The position numbers were made by a program, and so were the translations under genes. Shown piece after piece: positions 1-12,161 of a stretch of 64,000 bases of DNA; the stretch's first letter is position 1; the number at the start of each line of letters is the position of its first letter. Origin of the DNA: Adineta vaga (lineage: Eukaryota; Rotifera); assembly GCA_021613535.1 (NCBI GenBank), contig CP075493.1:13578001-13642000 (forward strand), in the 5' to 3' direction. The notes beneath the pieces are model-generated. The model was not told the DNA's origin. It did not search any database and saw only the letters and a program-made list of their open reading frames with translations.

Positions 1-391
1 TCATCCAAATCATGATTCGGAGGATACAATCATGAAATATGAACTGAAATGAGTAATCTGTATCTCAACATCGATTACCATTGCGACACAGATTGTATTA
101 TAAATAATAACATAGTGCTCATGAATTTATTATTTATTGTAATTTTCAAACTATTAATTGACAGTTATCAAAGATCAAGAGATAATGTGATAGATTCATT
201 TTTTTGATAATTGATGCTGTTATATAGTCATTTGTCAAATTGTAGGCACTATGCGATTTGGTTTGAAGACAAAACAACATAGATGTCGTTTAACTTGTTG
301 ACGAAATCGATTTGAAACGATCAAAAATACGTAGAACGTACTCTTAGATCAAAATCAAATATTGTTATGAGATTCATAAAGGGAAACATAT

Positions 392-1262
392 TCAACTTAC
401 TCCAGCTCCAAAAACATTGTTAAAATTGATAATATTGTTAACCAAATATTCAATGCTTCTCTGCTCTTGACTTTTCATCACAGAAGCTGATGCTAATGAA
501 TATGCATAAAAAATTGCATACGGCACAACATAACCAATGTTCAATGCGATTTCTCCACAAATCATATAAGTAAGTTGTCGATCAGCACTTTGTAATTGAC
601 GCATGTTTCCTAAGGCCTTCATATTTCGATATCCAAGTGTACCAAATATAATCATCATGGTAACTGGAAGTATTATGTAAAAACCCCAAAGGCCAACATA
701 AGCAAGATAAAGTTGCCAGAATTTATCATAGATGTTACATATATTCGAACTACATATAACCAAAAAAGAATGATCTACAATGGAATAGAATTTCAACGAA
801 CCGTAGATCAGCATAGAAGAGAAATGGTATGCTTTGAGCTATCCAGAAAATAGCTACACCACCAGCAATACAATAAGCGCCTTTAATGTTACTGAATCGA
901 CGTAGACGAGCAGAACGTGATGTCATGAAAAACTGATCAACAGTGGCTAACCATTGACATGTTAATGATATACCAGCAACAGCGAAAATAGTAGCATATT
1001 TAATTTTGCACCAAGCAACTGATTCACCACTAAGATCTCTGTCAAAACCCGTTGCAAGAATACGCATCAATGTCGCAAAAAACAAGTGAATACTGTGCAT
1101 AATTGCTGCTATGATTAGAAAGAATGTGCATGGTTTAGTACGATATGAACGATCAGCTGTAAATACAATGGTATTCATTATACAATCAAATAAACTCATG
1201 CAAAATAAAAGAGTGCCTGCATAGCACGCATACATTTGAGTGATGAATATCCATGTTGCCAT
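392..1262 (-). pseudogene. Rhodopsin-like GPCR, frameshifted
   Basis: This is a class A-like seven-helix receptor of the peptide-receptor type that is abundant in bdelloids; ligand unknown. The upstream frame (750-1262) carries TM1 to TM4, with a conserved Cys before TM3 (VAWCKIKY) and an LATVDQF segment in the place of the DRY region. The downstream frame (392-814) carries an extracellular-loop Cys, TM5 (LPVTMMIIFGTLGYRNMK) and TM6-TM7 ending at NNVFGAG. The two frames overlap near 780-830 and differ by one nucleotide, so the gene is broken there, or the assembly has an indel. At the downstream end the codons run into GTAAGT (about 400-395), a good splice donor, so a last exon may lie below 390, but I could not find it. 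The start at 1262 lies close to TM1; a short upstream exon is possible. Confidence 0.6.
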
Positions 1263-2389
1263 TGTATGTACTCCGATGCTTCTATATGTGAATATAGTAG
1301 GGTTATAAAGATGTTCTTTCTACTTTCTCTAAAAATAAAGTGGAGAAAAGAACGATGCATTAAGTAAATAAAATGAAAAAAACTGTTATACTCAACAGAG
1401 AGACAATCTAACAAGAGACCATATGTGGATTTATCTAACGACACATAAGTCGATAAATTATTTTACATGATAGTTTATCAAATTCAAAGATTTTCTCCCG
1501 TCAACGGCGATTAAGAGAAAAATCCTTCTGACGAGCTCAACGTATGTTTAGTTCTCTATTCTCCTTTTGAAAACCTAACAATTTTGAATATATTTTGATC
1601 CAAGTCATGAAGAAGATGTTTCATTTTCTTTTGGATAAAAAAATTTTCACTTTACTATGTATATGTGAGAGATTAGAACTGAAAGGTATTAAGAAGAACA
1701 CCAGAATAAAAAAAATTATATCAGATAATTAAATATTATATTTCTAAAAAATTGTTATAACACAAACTTCAAACATTTGAGCTATTAAGCCGCTGTGATG
1801 ATTTTAAAGAGGAACATTAATGATAAAAACAAAAAAAAATTATGTCATGAAAATTCATTGTATAAACTTTTTTTAATATAACATATTTTATGTTATCAAT
1901 TGTTGATTCAATAACCTAGGACTTCTAGAAGTTTTATTACGTCAATATATCAAGCGAAAAGATGCGATTAATGTTGATACGTATCAATATGTCACGAATA
2001 CCTTAAAACAAGAATCTTTTGCTCATGGTATGAGAGACCTGTTCGACGTCCATGAATTCTGAAGTCTTCATGAATCCTTGGAATTCAAACGCTATAGAAT
2101 TGATTGCTCACACTGCAATGAAAACTGAAAGAATTTAAGGAATCTAATGGAGTCAACAAACGAGGAACGTCATATGATGTGCGGAAGATACTTTGCTTGA
2201 TACTAACTTTACTCTCATTTTACCGGCCATCGCGTATCCTAACCCACACCCACAAGATAAATATGAAACACAGCTTATAGATGTTTTGTGGGACATTTCT
2301 GTAATGATGAAGTATATTATTTCATACTCAATGTAGAATACAGAAAAAAGAGGAAATGTTCTTTTTTTATTCGTCAGTATTGTATTCAT
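1263..2389. other. Gene-poor AT-rich interval
   Basis: No supported gene. The only distinctive feature is a CCCACACCCACA tract at 2242-2255, which reads as TGTGGG-type telomere-like repeat on the minus strand, 135 nt past the protease stop codon. Confidence 0.6.
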
Positions 2390-3616
2390 TTATGATAATT
2401 TGAGTATATGTCTAATCCAAGGTAAGTAGTATTTGACACGTGCAAAGACTGCTGGAAGACCAGTTCCGACACCACAATCTTGAGCTCCATAGCTAACAAT
2501 GCCATTCAAATACCTGAAAAAAGAAAAAAAAGAACATGTGAACGACTTTAATCGTGTAAGAACTTACCATCTTCCTTCATATTCATACATCAATGGTCCA
2601 CCTGAATCTCCTTGACATGTATAACCAACACCATGTTTGCCAGCACAAATGTGTGTTTCTACGGAAAATTTGTCCGCACCGTATGTCAGACATTTATTAC
2701 CCATTGTTTCCATATACGTCTGCTTGAGAATGGTACTTGTAACACCATTGTGAGCTGTTCTTCCCCATCCAGCTAAACAAGACAAAAAAAAATCATTTTA
2801 TCATAAGAACATCTTTAAATGAGTAAGCAATCGTCAAAGGTTAAAGGGAGACTTACAAACCCAAACAGTATCATTGGCAGTCTTTGCTTCATGACCTGGA
2901 AGGCAAATAACATTAACTTTATCCGAGATTGTGATTGGTTTCGTAAGACGTATAATTGCTAGATCATTGTTAACTGTCTTTTCAGAATATTGTTCATGTA
3001 TCCAAATTTTGCTAACAGCTAATTCTTGTTCCATATACATTGGCTTATTTGTTTCATGGGCACCAATGTAGACTTTATAATTTTTTTCGTCAACTGGAGT
3101 TTTAATACAGTGTGCAGCTGTTAAGACATGACGTTCATCGATAAGAGCACCACCACACATACTACCAGCGCCACGTAAAAGAATTTGCCATGGCTAGAAA
3201 GTGAGAGAATCTTTGAATAAACAACAATTAGAAGATAATTAACTAACCCAACTGTTCGCTTGTGCATGAAGTCCTCCAATGATACGTTGTCTAAATGGTT
3301 GATAATGTTGTTTACCACATTCTTTTGGAAAATTTGATGGTGCTGTTGTTACTGCCATTCCTTGACAACAGAGACGTGCCTGACCATTTGCTTGTTCAAA
3401 TCCAACAGCACTTGTACATTCTTGTTGTGGTGTGTAGGACACAGAGAATTGTCCGTTAACTGGTTTTATCCATTCCGTACAAATTTTCCCATTGTCACGA
3501 ATATTCAATATATAGTTCTGGGAAGATACAATACCAACGGTGAGTAGAACAAAGGCTGTAACCTTGTAGAATAAAAGGAGCATTCTTGCCTTTTCTTTAT
3601 CGTAGGATGAAACCAC
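2390..3616 (-). CDS. Secreted chymotrypsin-fold (S1A) serine protease, four exons
   Basis: Secreted endopeptidase zymogen. Exons: 3616-3248, 3193-2857, 2772-2568 and 2513-2390, each bounded by GT-AG and joined in phase; the split codons restore VSGWG and GRWYLNG, as expected for the family. A signal peptide begins at the second Met (MLLLFYKV, 3583), so that start is at least as likely as 3616. A short Cys-containing pro-region precedes the activation site RIIGG. The triad is visible: His in TAAHC, Asp in NNDLAII, Ser in GDSGGP. At the position equivalent to chymotrypsin 189, six residues before the catalytic Ser, the residue reads as Tyr rather than Asp or Ser, so trypsin-like specificity is not predicted. 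The last exon ends with a normal helix (YYLPWIRHIL). It appears intact. Confidence 0.85.
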
Positions 3617-3935
3617 AAAGAAAATTTTCTCATATTTTTATATTCTTTTCGTTTTCAATTAAAAATAAAAACCTTGAAAGTATCGTCTTTCTCAGACTTT
3701 AATATCTAGTCTTTATATTGGTTTTCTTATTTTTCTATTAAGCAATTGAAAATAGAGATTGTTTTTCACGTTTTAAATCCTCTGTATTTCGAATTGTTTT
3801 TATGTCTTAAAAGTGAATTGTAAGATGCATTGTTTCTTTCGGGGAAATATTATGATCTTGCTGGTGTGGGTGGATACGAGAAACTACTACTTCATCATAT
3901 TTGTACAAATAAAGTCAAAAAAAATCCATAGAGAT

Positions 3936-5666
3936 TTATTCGATAATGGAAGATTTTTGTGCTTCTACGACGACGTTTGGTAATGTTTTTTCCGAAAGAA
4001 ATTGTACTGTATTCTTTCCATCTGATGATGACATACATGCTGAGATAATTTCAGCTGGTGAATGAACATAATCTTGTAATTGAGATATATCAATATCATT
4101 TTCTTCATTAAAAAAATTCAATAGAAATGATAATGTTAGTGGATCGTTAGGATTCGTCTTTTCATCACCTCAAATTCAAACACAAAAAATAAATAAATAA
4201 TGAACTTACAATTACACACATGTTGTTGCTATTCAACTAACCTAAGATACTTCTCAATGTTTGATTGGATAGGTTCTTTTTTCTTAGATCGATGTCATCG
4301 TCTTCAAGATGAAATATAATATTATCACCTTCAATTGATGTTACTATATCTGATTTTTCTGCGGACACAAATGTAGATGTAGATCGTTTTTTAATAATAT
4401 GTGACACTAATTAAAGAAGAAGATGAATTAATCATTCATTTTTCGACTAACTCACTACAATCGATGTCTTCAAAAACGATAATCTTGTGACTAAAATCCA
4501 AATCAGTCATATCGTAAGAATTCAAAAAGAAAGCTTGTCGAAGTTCACCACATGTTCGAACACATGATAGTGGAATTTCAACCAAATGACGTTTTGTATA
4601 TGAAGCAATGGCCTTGATTGTTGATGTTTTACCACATCTTATATGAATCCAAGGACAAATATACCCTCGAAATGAGAATAAACAAAACATACCAGGTGAC
4701 CCATAAAATAAAAGACCAAGCGAATGGGCTATACCACGTTTCTGATAAAAATTTGGATTTTTGAGAAAAAAATTCAATCGATCGATCAATTCTTGTTTTT
4801 CTTCGAAGAAAAGATTGTCAAATGATTTTGTTGTAGCAAAAAGTTGTTTGTTGAAGTTAATTGAAGAATTTGGATTTGATAACGTCGACATTGACATAAA
4901 TGTGAAATGATAAGAATTTCCTTATGAGAAAAAAAACCCAGAAATACTCGAATTACAAATTGTAATTTACAGAATAAAGTTCACCTTTATTTTTTCCTTT
5001 AATATAATCTAGATATTCCATTGTCCATTGATTTAGATTTTCTTTTAATTATTTTAATGTTAATTTATACGAATAGAGTATGATTTTATATTGTGGAACG
5101 TTACTATTTCGATATGAATATGAATAATCTTTTGAATCTGATTTTTTCTTTTTCTCAACATGAAGATAAATATTTGGTGCAATCAGAATATCTTGTTTGC
5201 CTGTTGATGTAATAAAATAATTGACTAAGTCATCAAGAGGATCTTCAGTTGTTTTTTTCTATATTTATTCATAAACGTAGGAATCAATTTAGCTGAACAT
5301 ACATTAATATTTGCTATATGAAGATAGTGAATAACACCCAAATATTCTTCAGGAACCTATAGAAAATTGTTCTTTTGTACAAAAACAAACTGATTACGTT
5401 CGTTATATATATATATTTACCTGCATTCGAGTTTCTGTAATATCATTTGAATTGGTCATAATATCTATTGCATATCGAGCTTTAAGTCGTCGCCAACTAA
5501 TCGATGAAATAAGCGATTGTAATTTCTCTATTACAGATGAACATAATTTACTAATACATGTTATACAAAAAACACTGATTATAATAATTAAACAATCATT
5601 CCAAATATTTCCTGACTTGATATTTGTAATCAAAGGTTGCATAACATAGTATGAAAGATCCACCAT
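3936..5666 (-). pseudogene. BCS1-like AAA ATPase, decayed with internal deletion
   Basis: This resembles the membrane-anchored BCS1-type AAA family. The first exon (5666 to about 5423) has a hydrophobic helix and a good donor (CAG/GTAAAT). The middle region (about 5360-4980) reads LYSYKLTLK, then an in-frame TAA, then LKENLNQW. The ATPase exon (4897-4436) has FDNLFFEEKQELI, GSPG, CGKTS and Walker B IIVFEDID. Walker A is split by 54 nt that stay in frame, and no GT-AG boundary removes them cleanly. The last exon (about 4170-3936) runs from LTLSFLLN straight into FFNEENDIDISQLQDYVH. The sensor-1 and arginine-finger segment expected between them is absent. Nonsense codon, dubious splice and missing catalytic half together indicate a pseudogene. 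Confidence 0.6.
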
Positions 5667-5907
5667 GATTGATAATTTTCTCGTCTGAATAAAAGATATA
5701 ATCCATTCGGTGTCCTTTTATAGATGAACTTTAACATTGTTTTGAGAAATTAGAATCGATCACTCGGTCAACATATACTTCATCATCAATAAAAAAAACA
5801 AGATGGAAAAGTTCAACTAACATGACATTCTTTCGTCCAATCATACTATAATCATCTTGTTTATTATTTAAAAAAATTGATGTCAAAGTAATAGGTTGAG
5901 GACATGT

Positions 5908-6417
5908 CTACTGCACTCTCCAACGCACAAATGCCCATTCCATGGTATCGCCATTGGGAAGTATCATTGATGAATCTTCTCCGTCATGTTTAATCAAATT
6001 GACTCCAAGACCAGGTCGACCTATCGACAAGCTGTTACAAAATTTATGACCAACTTGTTTCTTCGCACCATCCAAGCTAATCTCATAGCCAATGTGCGGT
6101 TTCTGCTTACTTCCAGTTGGTGGAACATCGGCATCAATTGTAAACTTCAAACGCCATGTATCACCTACACAATTGACCGACGTACCTTGAACAATAGTTC
6201 CCGATAAAGAAAAGTCAACTTGAACGATTCTATCAGTTAAGTTTCTATGGAAATTTGTCAGATACGATGAGTTCAACACTTTTTCAATAATCGCTTTGGT
6301 AGCACCAGGTGGTACTGGAGCACGTACAGTTTTCATCTTTTCCAAATAATTTTGAAAGTCTTTCACTACCATCGTGTTTGCAGTAGCTAAATCTGGTGCA
6401 TCTTGATCAAAAGACAT
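5908..6417 (-). CDS. Hypothetical protein, 169 aa
   Basis: Uninterrupted single-exon frame with balanced amino-acid composition and codon use unlike the surrounding AT-rich noise, so probably a real gene. Not recognised. The N-terminal 50 residues look helical (ANTMVVKDFQNYLEKMKT); the rest looks beta-rich, with Gly/Pro turns (VPPGATK, DVPPTGSKQK, SIGRPGLGVN) and three Cys. There is no signal peptide or membrane segment. It starts at MSFDQDAPD and stops after FVRWRVQ. It lies downstream of the AAA relic on the same strand with about 240 nt between, which implies no functional link. Confidence 0.55.
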   Translation of the reverse strand: MSFDQDAPDLATANTMVVKDFQNYLEKMKTVRAPVPPGATKAIIEKVLNSSYLTNFHRNLTDRIVQVDFSLSGTIVQGTSVNCVGDTWRLKFTIDADVPPTGSKQKPHIGYEISLDGAKKQVGHKFCNSLSIGRPGLGVNLIKHDGEDSSMILPNGDTMEWAFVRWRVQ

Positions 6418-7396
6418 TTGAGCAATCTATCGTTTAGTTTTCTCTGTGTGTGTATGTTCTGAATGATCTAGAACAAAAAAAAACAGACAATAAAAGGGAA
6501 AAATAACCATCACTGTAAAAAAAACTGGGAGTGAATCACTTACAGAAAAAAAATTGTAAAAAACCATGTGATGATTAACTACACATAAAGTAAAGAATAA
6601 GCAAAGAACTGAAGAGAAACTTCCAATTTTTCTTTTCTTCTGTATATTTTTGAGTCATTCGTTTCAATATTTTGCATATTGTTTTTCTCTATAGCATTCG
6701 TGTTTCAATCAGTGATCTGTACGAAAAACGAAACTGTTTTTCGAACTTCGAATGGTTACTATTAATTTTGTACTCACGCATAAATGGCTAAGATAAACAA
6801 CACAACACAATATTTTAGATGTCAGAAATACAAAAATTGTTTTTTCAATCACTACTCGAAAATGATCAATCAATCGATTTAACTCTTCAGTATTCTTACA
6901 TTTCTTCAAATCCGTTGAAATGAATTCCGCACTATATAAGCAAAGTGATTCGAAAAGAAACTAACGGTAATCTTCATTAGGTTTATGACTTTGTTGAAAT
7001 AAAAAAGATCTAATGAAAATATCTTGTCACTGAAAGAAAAATTATTTCAATTCAATAAAAAATAATCGAACTTTCATATACATCTTCAAGATAAAATATG
7101 TTTTCTATTCACACCTTTACTTTTTTTTTAATAAAAGTTGAATAATCCGAAGTCAAAATATAATCATTTCATTACATTCTGAATAAATCAATCTTTGAAT
7201 TTTACAATATTTATGAAACAAGAGTTCTTTTTTTGAGTTGTTTAATCAAAATTACCACAGATATCATTCGTTTTATATTGTTTCTTTCAATGTATTTCAT
7301 TATTGACTTTAACTCATTTCATTCTTATCTATATAAATATATTAACACGAGTTCGTTTCTTTTGTTTTCATTTTATAAAACTTCTTTTGATTTCAA
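6418..7396. other. Intergenic, putative promoter side of the first NHL gene
   Basis: No gene supported. A 66-residue frame at 6909-6709 on the minus strand has no recognisable content. A TATA-like TATATAAATATATT at 7330-7343 precedes the NHL start at 7397 by about 55 nt. Confidence 0.4.
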
Positions 7397-8949
7397 ATGA
7401 CTACAGCAAATAATACTTCGCAATGTTCCAAATGCCAGATGCCTAAACAAATTACAATTTCTAATGAAGGTTGTTTAGAAGAATTTTGTCAAACAGATTT
7501 TAAAGAACATCGACAAATGTTAAATGAGGACTTAGATGTTATTATTAATGCTTATCATCAATTTGGACAAACGATCATGAAACATGTAGAAAATATACAA
7601 AAGCATGCATTAATGCAACAAATTGATCAGTGGGAAAGAAATGCAATTCAAAGAATTCAACAAACAGCTGAGAATTGTCGACAAACTGTTCTTGAAGAGG
7701 CAAAAATAGTTTTTCGAGAAATTGAGCATAAATTGAGTCAGTTTACTGAACAAATCAAAAACATACAAAAAGAAGCAGAATTTAATGAAAATGATTTGAA
7801 TGATTTGAGAAGTAAACTAAATAAAATGAATAACGAAATCAATAATCTATCAAATATTGCAATTCAAGAATATCGTCAAGAATTTATTAATGAAATTTCG
7901 ATTATTTCAACAAACAGTAAGTTAGAACTAACTTGAATTATTTTATTTGAAAGAAGAAAAAAAACCTTCAGTTCAATTATTGAATGAATAACAACTGAGT
8001 TATGGTTCATCGAACAAATCTTTTGCTTTTTCACCGTTGTTTAGAAACTAAATTCAAAGAACAACCAACGATTATAGCTGGAGGAAATGGACAAGGAAAT
8101 GGATTAAATCAACTTTACTGGCCTTATGGAATATTCGTTGATGAAAAGAAAACGATTTTTATTGCTGATTCTTCGAATCATCGTGTTGTTGAATGGAAGT
8201 GTAATGCAGAACAAGGTCATGTCATTGCGGATGGAAATGGAAAAGGAAAGAGAATGGATCAGTTATATCATCCATCGGATATGATTGTTGATCGAAAAAA
8301 TTATTCGATTATCATTGCTGATTGTGGTAATAGACGAGTGACACGACGATCATTCGATCAAAAACAAGAAATTCTTATTGGAAATATTGGCTGTCGAGGT
8401 TTGGCAATGGATCAATATGGATTTCTGTATGTCTCTGATTGTGAAAAGCATGAAGTGAGAAAATGGAAGTTAGAAAAGATCAATGAAGAACGGCACGGAA
8501 CGTTAGTTGCAGGTGGAAATAAAAAAGGAGACGAACTCAATCAACTTAATTCTCCGACTTACATTTTTGTTGATGAAACTCAATCTCTTTATGTTTCAGA
8601 TAGAGAAAATCATCGTGTGATGAAATGGAGAAAAGGTGCAAGCGAAGGAATTGTTGTAGCTGGTGGAAATAGTCAAGGAAACAACCTCAATCAACTGGAT
8701 GGTGCTGAAGGATTGTTTGTTCATCAATGGGGTCAAATTTATGTAGCAGATTGGGGGAATCATCGAATAATGCGATGGTGTGAAGGAGATAATAAAGGCG
8801 AGATTGTTCTTGGTGGAAATGGTCAAGGAAATGAGTTAAACCAATTGAGCTGTCCCATTGGTTTATCATTTGATTTCGAGGGAAATCTTTATGTTGCAGA
8901 TTGTGGAAACCATCGGATCGTTCGATTGGATCCATTTGATGAAAATTAA
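7397..8949 (+). CDS. B-box-like/coiled-coil/NHL-repeat protein (TRIM-NHL type), intact
   Basis: Two exons, 7397-7916 and 8045-8949, with donor A/GTAAGT and acceptor TTGTTTAG. Phases match (1+2) and give 474 aa. Residues 10-38 form a B-box-like zinc module with C10, C13, C26, C31, D34 and H38; the Cys found at position 23 in the paralogue at 39542 is Asn here (ISNEGC), so one zinc ligand is probably lost. Residues about 45-170 are a Gln/Glu-rich coiled coil. Residues about 180-474 hold six NHL blades with the repeated pattern GGN(G)xGNxLNQL, FVD, IYVAD, NHRxMxW, giving a six-bladed propeller. No RING precedes the B-box. The family role is protein or RNA binding; the specific target is unknown. 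One of two full-length intact members of this type in the window. Confidence 0.85.
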
Positions 8950-9117
8950 ATCTGAATGGAAAACGAAGAGATTGGTGACTAAAGAATGATGGTTTTCATT
9001 TGATTTTTGCGAAATAAAATAATCTAATGAAAATGTCTTATGATCGTGATCGAGAAAAAGAAGAACGACTGTTGTATTGGCGCGATTATTTTAATTTTAA
9101 TAGTATATAAAATTACA

Positions 9118-10724
9118 TTAAACGTTCTTCTCTGCTAGTGCGAGAACATTGGGTATTTCAGTATAAATGTAATCTCTATATTTATGAGTAAGTTTCATCC
9201 GGAGAAATGCTTTGAACGGAATTGTTTCTTTAAACCACAGAGTACCTGCTGTTGAAGTTGTGCTAACATGTTTTTCAACGGCCTTACGAACGATTGTCCA
9301 ACCCTTGTGCGAATAATGAAGATCCAATGCACGCACCAGTCGGTTCATTTGATTTTGAATGAGACAATGAAATACTTTGGTGTACACGTCCATTATATCA
9401 TCAGTAACGATGCATGAATTAGGGAACACATCCAGCTTAAATGGAGTGGTACTTTCAAACTGTTCTCTATGAATTCGAATACCACCAAAATCTCGTATAG
9501 CAAAACCAATTAATTGTCCCGTGCGTCTATCGAATCTGGCAAGTGTATTTTGTCCATGTGCTTCAAAACAAAATCCATACTTTATCATTGGTGGCAAGAA
9601 GGCAGCACAAGCAAGTTCAGCATATCGTGTAAGAAAATCGATACATTTTTGTTCGGTATCAAGATGAAAGATGGCTGAACAACAGGCATACTACCATCAG
9701 GTGTTTTCTCAACGAGACATTGTGCTACGATAATTGATTCATTAGGCATAATTATTTCAGGATCTTCACGTATAAGACATGCAATATGTTTGTTTATTGA
9801 TTCATCAGGATCATTTGATCCGATTGATGCTACTTCACCCAATACGACGAGACACTCAGGAGCAATGAATTTAGCAAGTGGACTAATACGAGGACCATTG
9901 TAAACCGAATAACAAGAAATAGTTCGCCATGCACCCGTCGTCAATATAGTTAGTGCCATTTTGACATGATAGCCTGGTAAATCCGAAGCAGGTACCGGTG
10001 CAATTGATCGAAGCGATGCTTGAGCGAAAGATCGTCGTTCCACGTTTGGATAAAGCGTTGCCGATGGAATCAGTGAAAGTACTTTGGACACTTGCAATTC
10101 ATGAACCGGTAAAATGAGAGTGTCAGGTGATAGTATCGGTGGAATATAATCTTTCATTATCGCCTTCCAATTCCCGTAAATGACCAACTTTGAACGAGGT
10201 ATCGAGATAAATTTGATACACGGAGCTAATAAGACAGATTCGAAACCATCAAAAGGCACTCGTGTACGATGCATTGGATGAGTTGGATGACCTTCAATGA
10301 TATAACGTTCCCACTCGATAGCCGGCGACAAGATAGATGGAAGTTTTGTAGGAAGATGATTATATATCCATTCTTGATTTCGAACTGAGCTCGTCAATTG
10401 TTTTTTTAAATCGACAGTACATTCCTTCCAAAAACGATCGGCAATTTCGACAGGACAAAGAAGCTCTTTACCATTAGCATCAAAAATATGGAATGGTACG
10501 ATGTCAGCAGGATCTAATGAATGTAGATAACCAAGTGGAACCGGATGAACCAGCGAAAGAGACAGTTTGTAATTTATATCATTATCATCGAGACACTCTA
10601 TAATAACAGTATAAGGTGCATTAGCATTGGCTTGAACAAAACATTCATTGACGAGGCATGCAATAAGACGCGAAGATGTAGCGAAGCGAGCCCGTTCAAG
10701 GGCAGTACGATTAAACGATGGCAT
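9118..10724 (-). pseudogene. IucA/IucC-family NRPS-independent siderophore synthetase, one frameshift
   Basis: The family ligates carboxylate siderophore precursors (citrate plus amines or alcohols) using ATP. The N-terminal frame (10724-9585) contains SLVHPVP, the ATP-site motif EGHPTHPMHRTR at residues 144-155 (the usual Lys of HPxxKxR is Arg) and ILTTGAWRTIS. The C-terminal frame (from about 9683 down to 9118) contains the motif-rich stretch FCFEAHGQNTLARFD and IRDFGGIRIH. The frames meet at 9675-9683, where the downstream frame continues as FHLDTEQKCIDFLTRYAEL, so one nucleotide is missing (or two are extra) and no intron fits. Length without the shift is about 535 aa, slightly short for the family. 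No introns, and GC-richer coding than its neighbours. Horizontal acquisition from bacteria or fungi is inferred. Whether the shift is real or an assembly error cannot be decided here. Confidence 0.75.
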
Positions 10725-12161
10725 TTGTATCTAATTAAACTCTACAAAATCAAAAGAAATGATTAAAAAAAAATGATTCGTATTCATATTCAACAAGTTT
10801 AAAACGAAAATAGATTTCCAATATAACACTACAATAGACATGAAATGTTTCATACCAACTGCACTTGGAAAGATAAAAGAACGAACTGAATACTGATACG
10901 AAAATATGTGTCTGTATGTACTGTATAATATGTCCTTTTATTCGATTGTTCTGTATACAATATCTAACTTATAATGCCTACGTAAAATATTGAGAAAAGA
11001 AAAAGATATGAAGACGTGTGAATACCATAGTCATCATAGAAGGATATTTCATTATTTGTTTCTACTAGATGGAACAAACAACGATCGAAATAGCTTTTGT
11101 GATTAAATGAAATATTTAAACCAAAAATAAACAAAAATTGAACTTTATTTAATTGAACGAATTAATCATAGAAAATCAATATTATAGTTCATTTACTTGA
11201 TAATAAATTTCATTAAATCTCGATATTTTTTACTTTTCAAGATATCGACGAAATCAAAAGAATTTAATATCGTCACGTGTCACTTTAATCGGAATCGACC
11301 TTCAAAAGTTGCTATAAATGAGTTATGTTTCATATACAGACTATATTTTTTCGAAGGAGACAAAGAAAAGGATTTCTGTTTGTAATACTTCGAATTATTG
11401 ATCAGTCTAGAATCAATTGTTTTAAACAAACATTTTTAGAAACCAATAAAATCATTACGTTCATGATGGTCTTCATGGCTATATCAATCGCAGCCAAAGG
11501 TAAAAAAATTCCAGATGAAATTTTTCTTTTCGAAATTATGGATGAGAATCATTTCGATACTCATTTACAATAGAAAATTAAACAAAATATTTTTCAAAAT
11601 AATCATTATATTAATATGTGACAGAAATGAATGAAAGTTTTATTGTTTTTATTGACAAAAAGAACGAAACATTATGGAGGGAAGGATTCTCGCGTAAAGT
11701 GCTAAAATGTGTTATTGATCGGACGAGAATTTCATTTGATTTATTTTTCAGACAAAGTAAGTTTGTATGGATTTCAACTAGAATATATATATATATATAT
11801 CATTTATTTTTGTTCTCTAGTATAATAGCTGATGTTTGAATTCTTCAAGATATTACTGAATGTCATTTTAAATATGTTTTGTTGTCTTTTCTATAATTTA
11901 CTCTTCTGATATATAAAGAAGAATGTTCGTCTATTCGCTAAGCATTTCAGTGATTCTCTGAGTATGCCTAAATGTTTTTGGGGATGTCGAAGGACATACA
12001 TTTCACTCTTGTTAATGAATATTTTTATGTATTCTTCCTTTAGTGTTATGGCAACGTGTGATTCATAGCTCACATTTCATCACACAATCGAGAATGTTAT
12101 TTGAAGTATACAAGCACATTCACCGTCATTTCATTCTTCTATCAACTGCAATTCAAATAAA
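10725..12161. other. Intergenic, only short unsupported frames
   Basis: No recognisable gene. Several frames of 60-80 residues on the plus strand (11197-11839) have low-complexity composition. A TA-dinucleotide run lies near 11785-11802. A segment at 11470-11500 (TCAATCGCAGCC) has a loose match near 28115-28135, too short to interpret. Confidence 0.4.

Noticed and set aside
2153-2389. 78-residue minus-strand frame beyond the protease stop
   Set aside because: Composition is not protein-like, and the protease exon ends with a proper stop at 2390.
3362-3547. Plus-strand frame opposite protease exon 1
   Set aside because: Antisense shadow of a well-supported exon.
8596-8935. Minus-strand frames inside the first NHL gene
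   Set aside because: They mirror the repeated NHL codons on the other strand; the same happens at 31891-32164, 40747-41155 and 23400-23732. Shadows.
9118-10724. Bacterial contamination as explanation for the siderophore gene
   Set aside because: The locus is flanked within 200 nt to 1.7 kb by intron-bearing NHL genes on one continuous sequence; contamination would need a chimeric assembly.
11197-11839. Three consecutive short plus-strand frames
   Set aside because: Low-complexity, no domain, no consistent splice sites; not enough for a gene.
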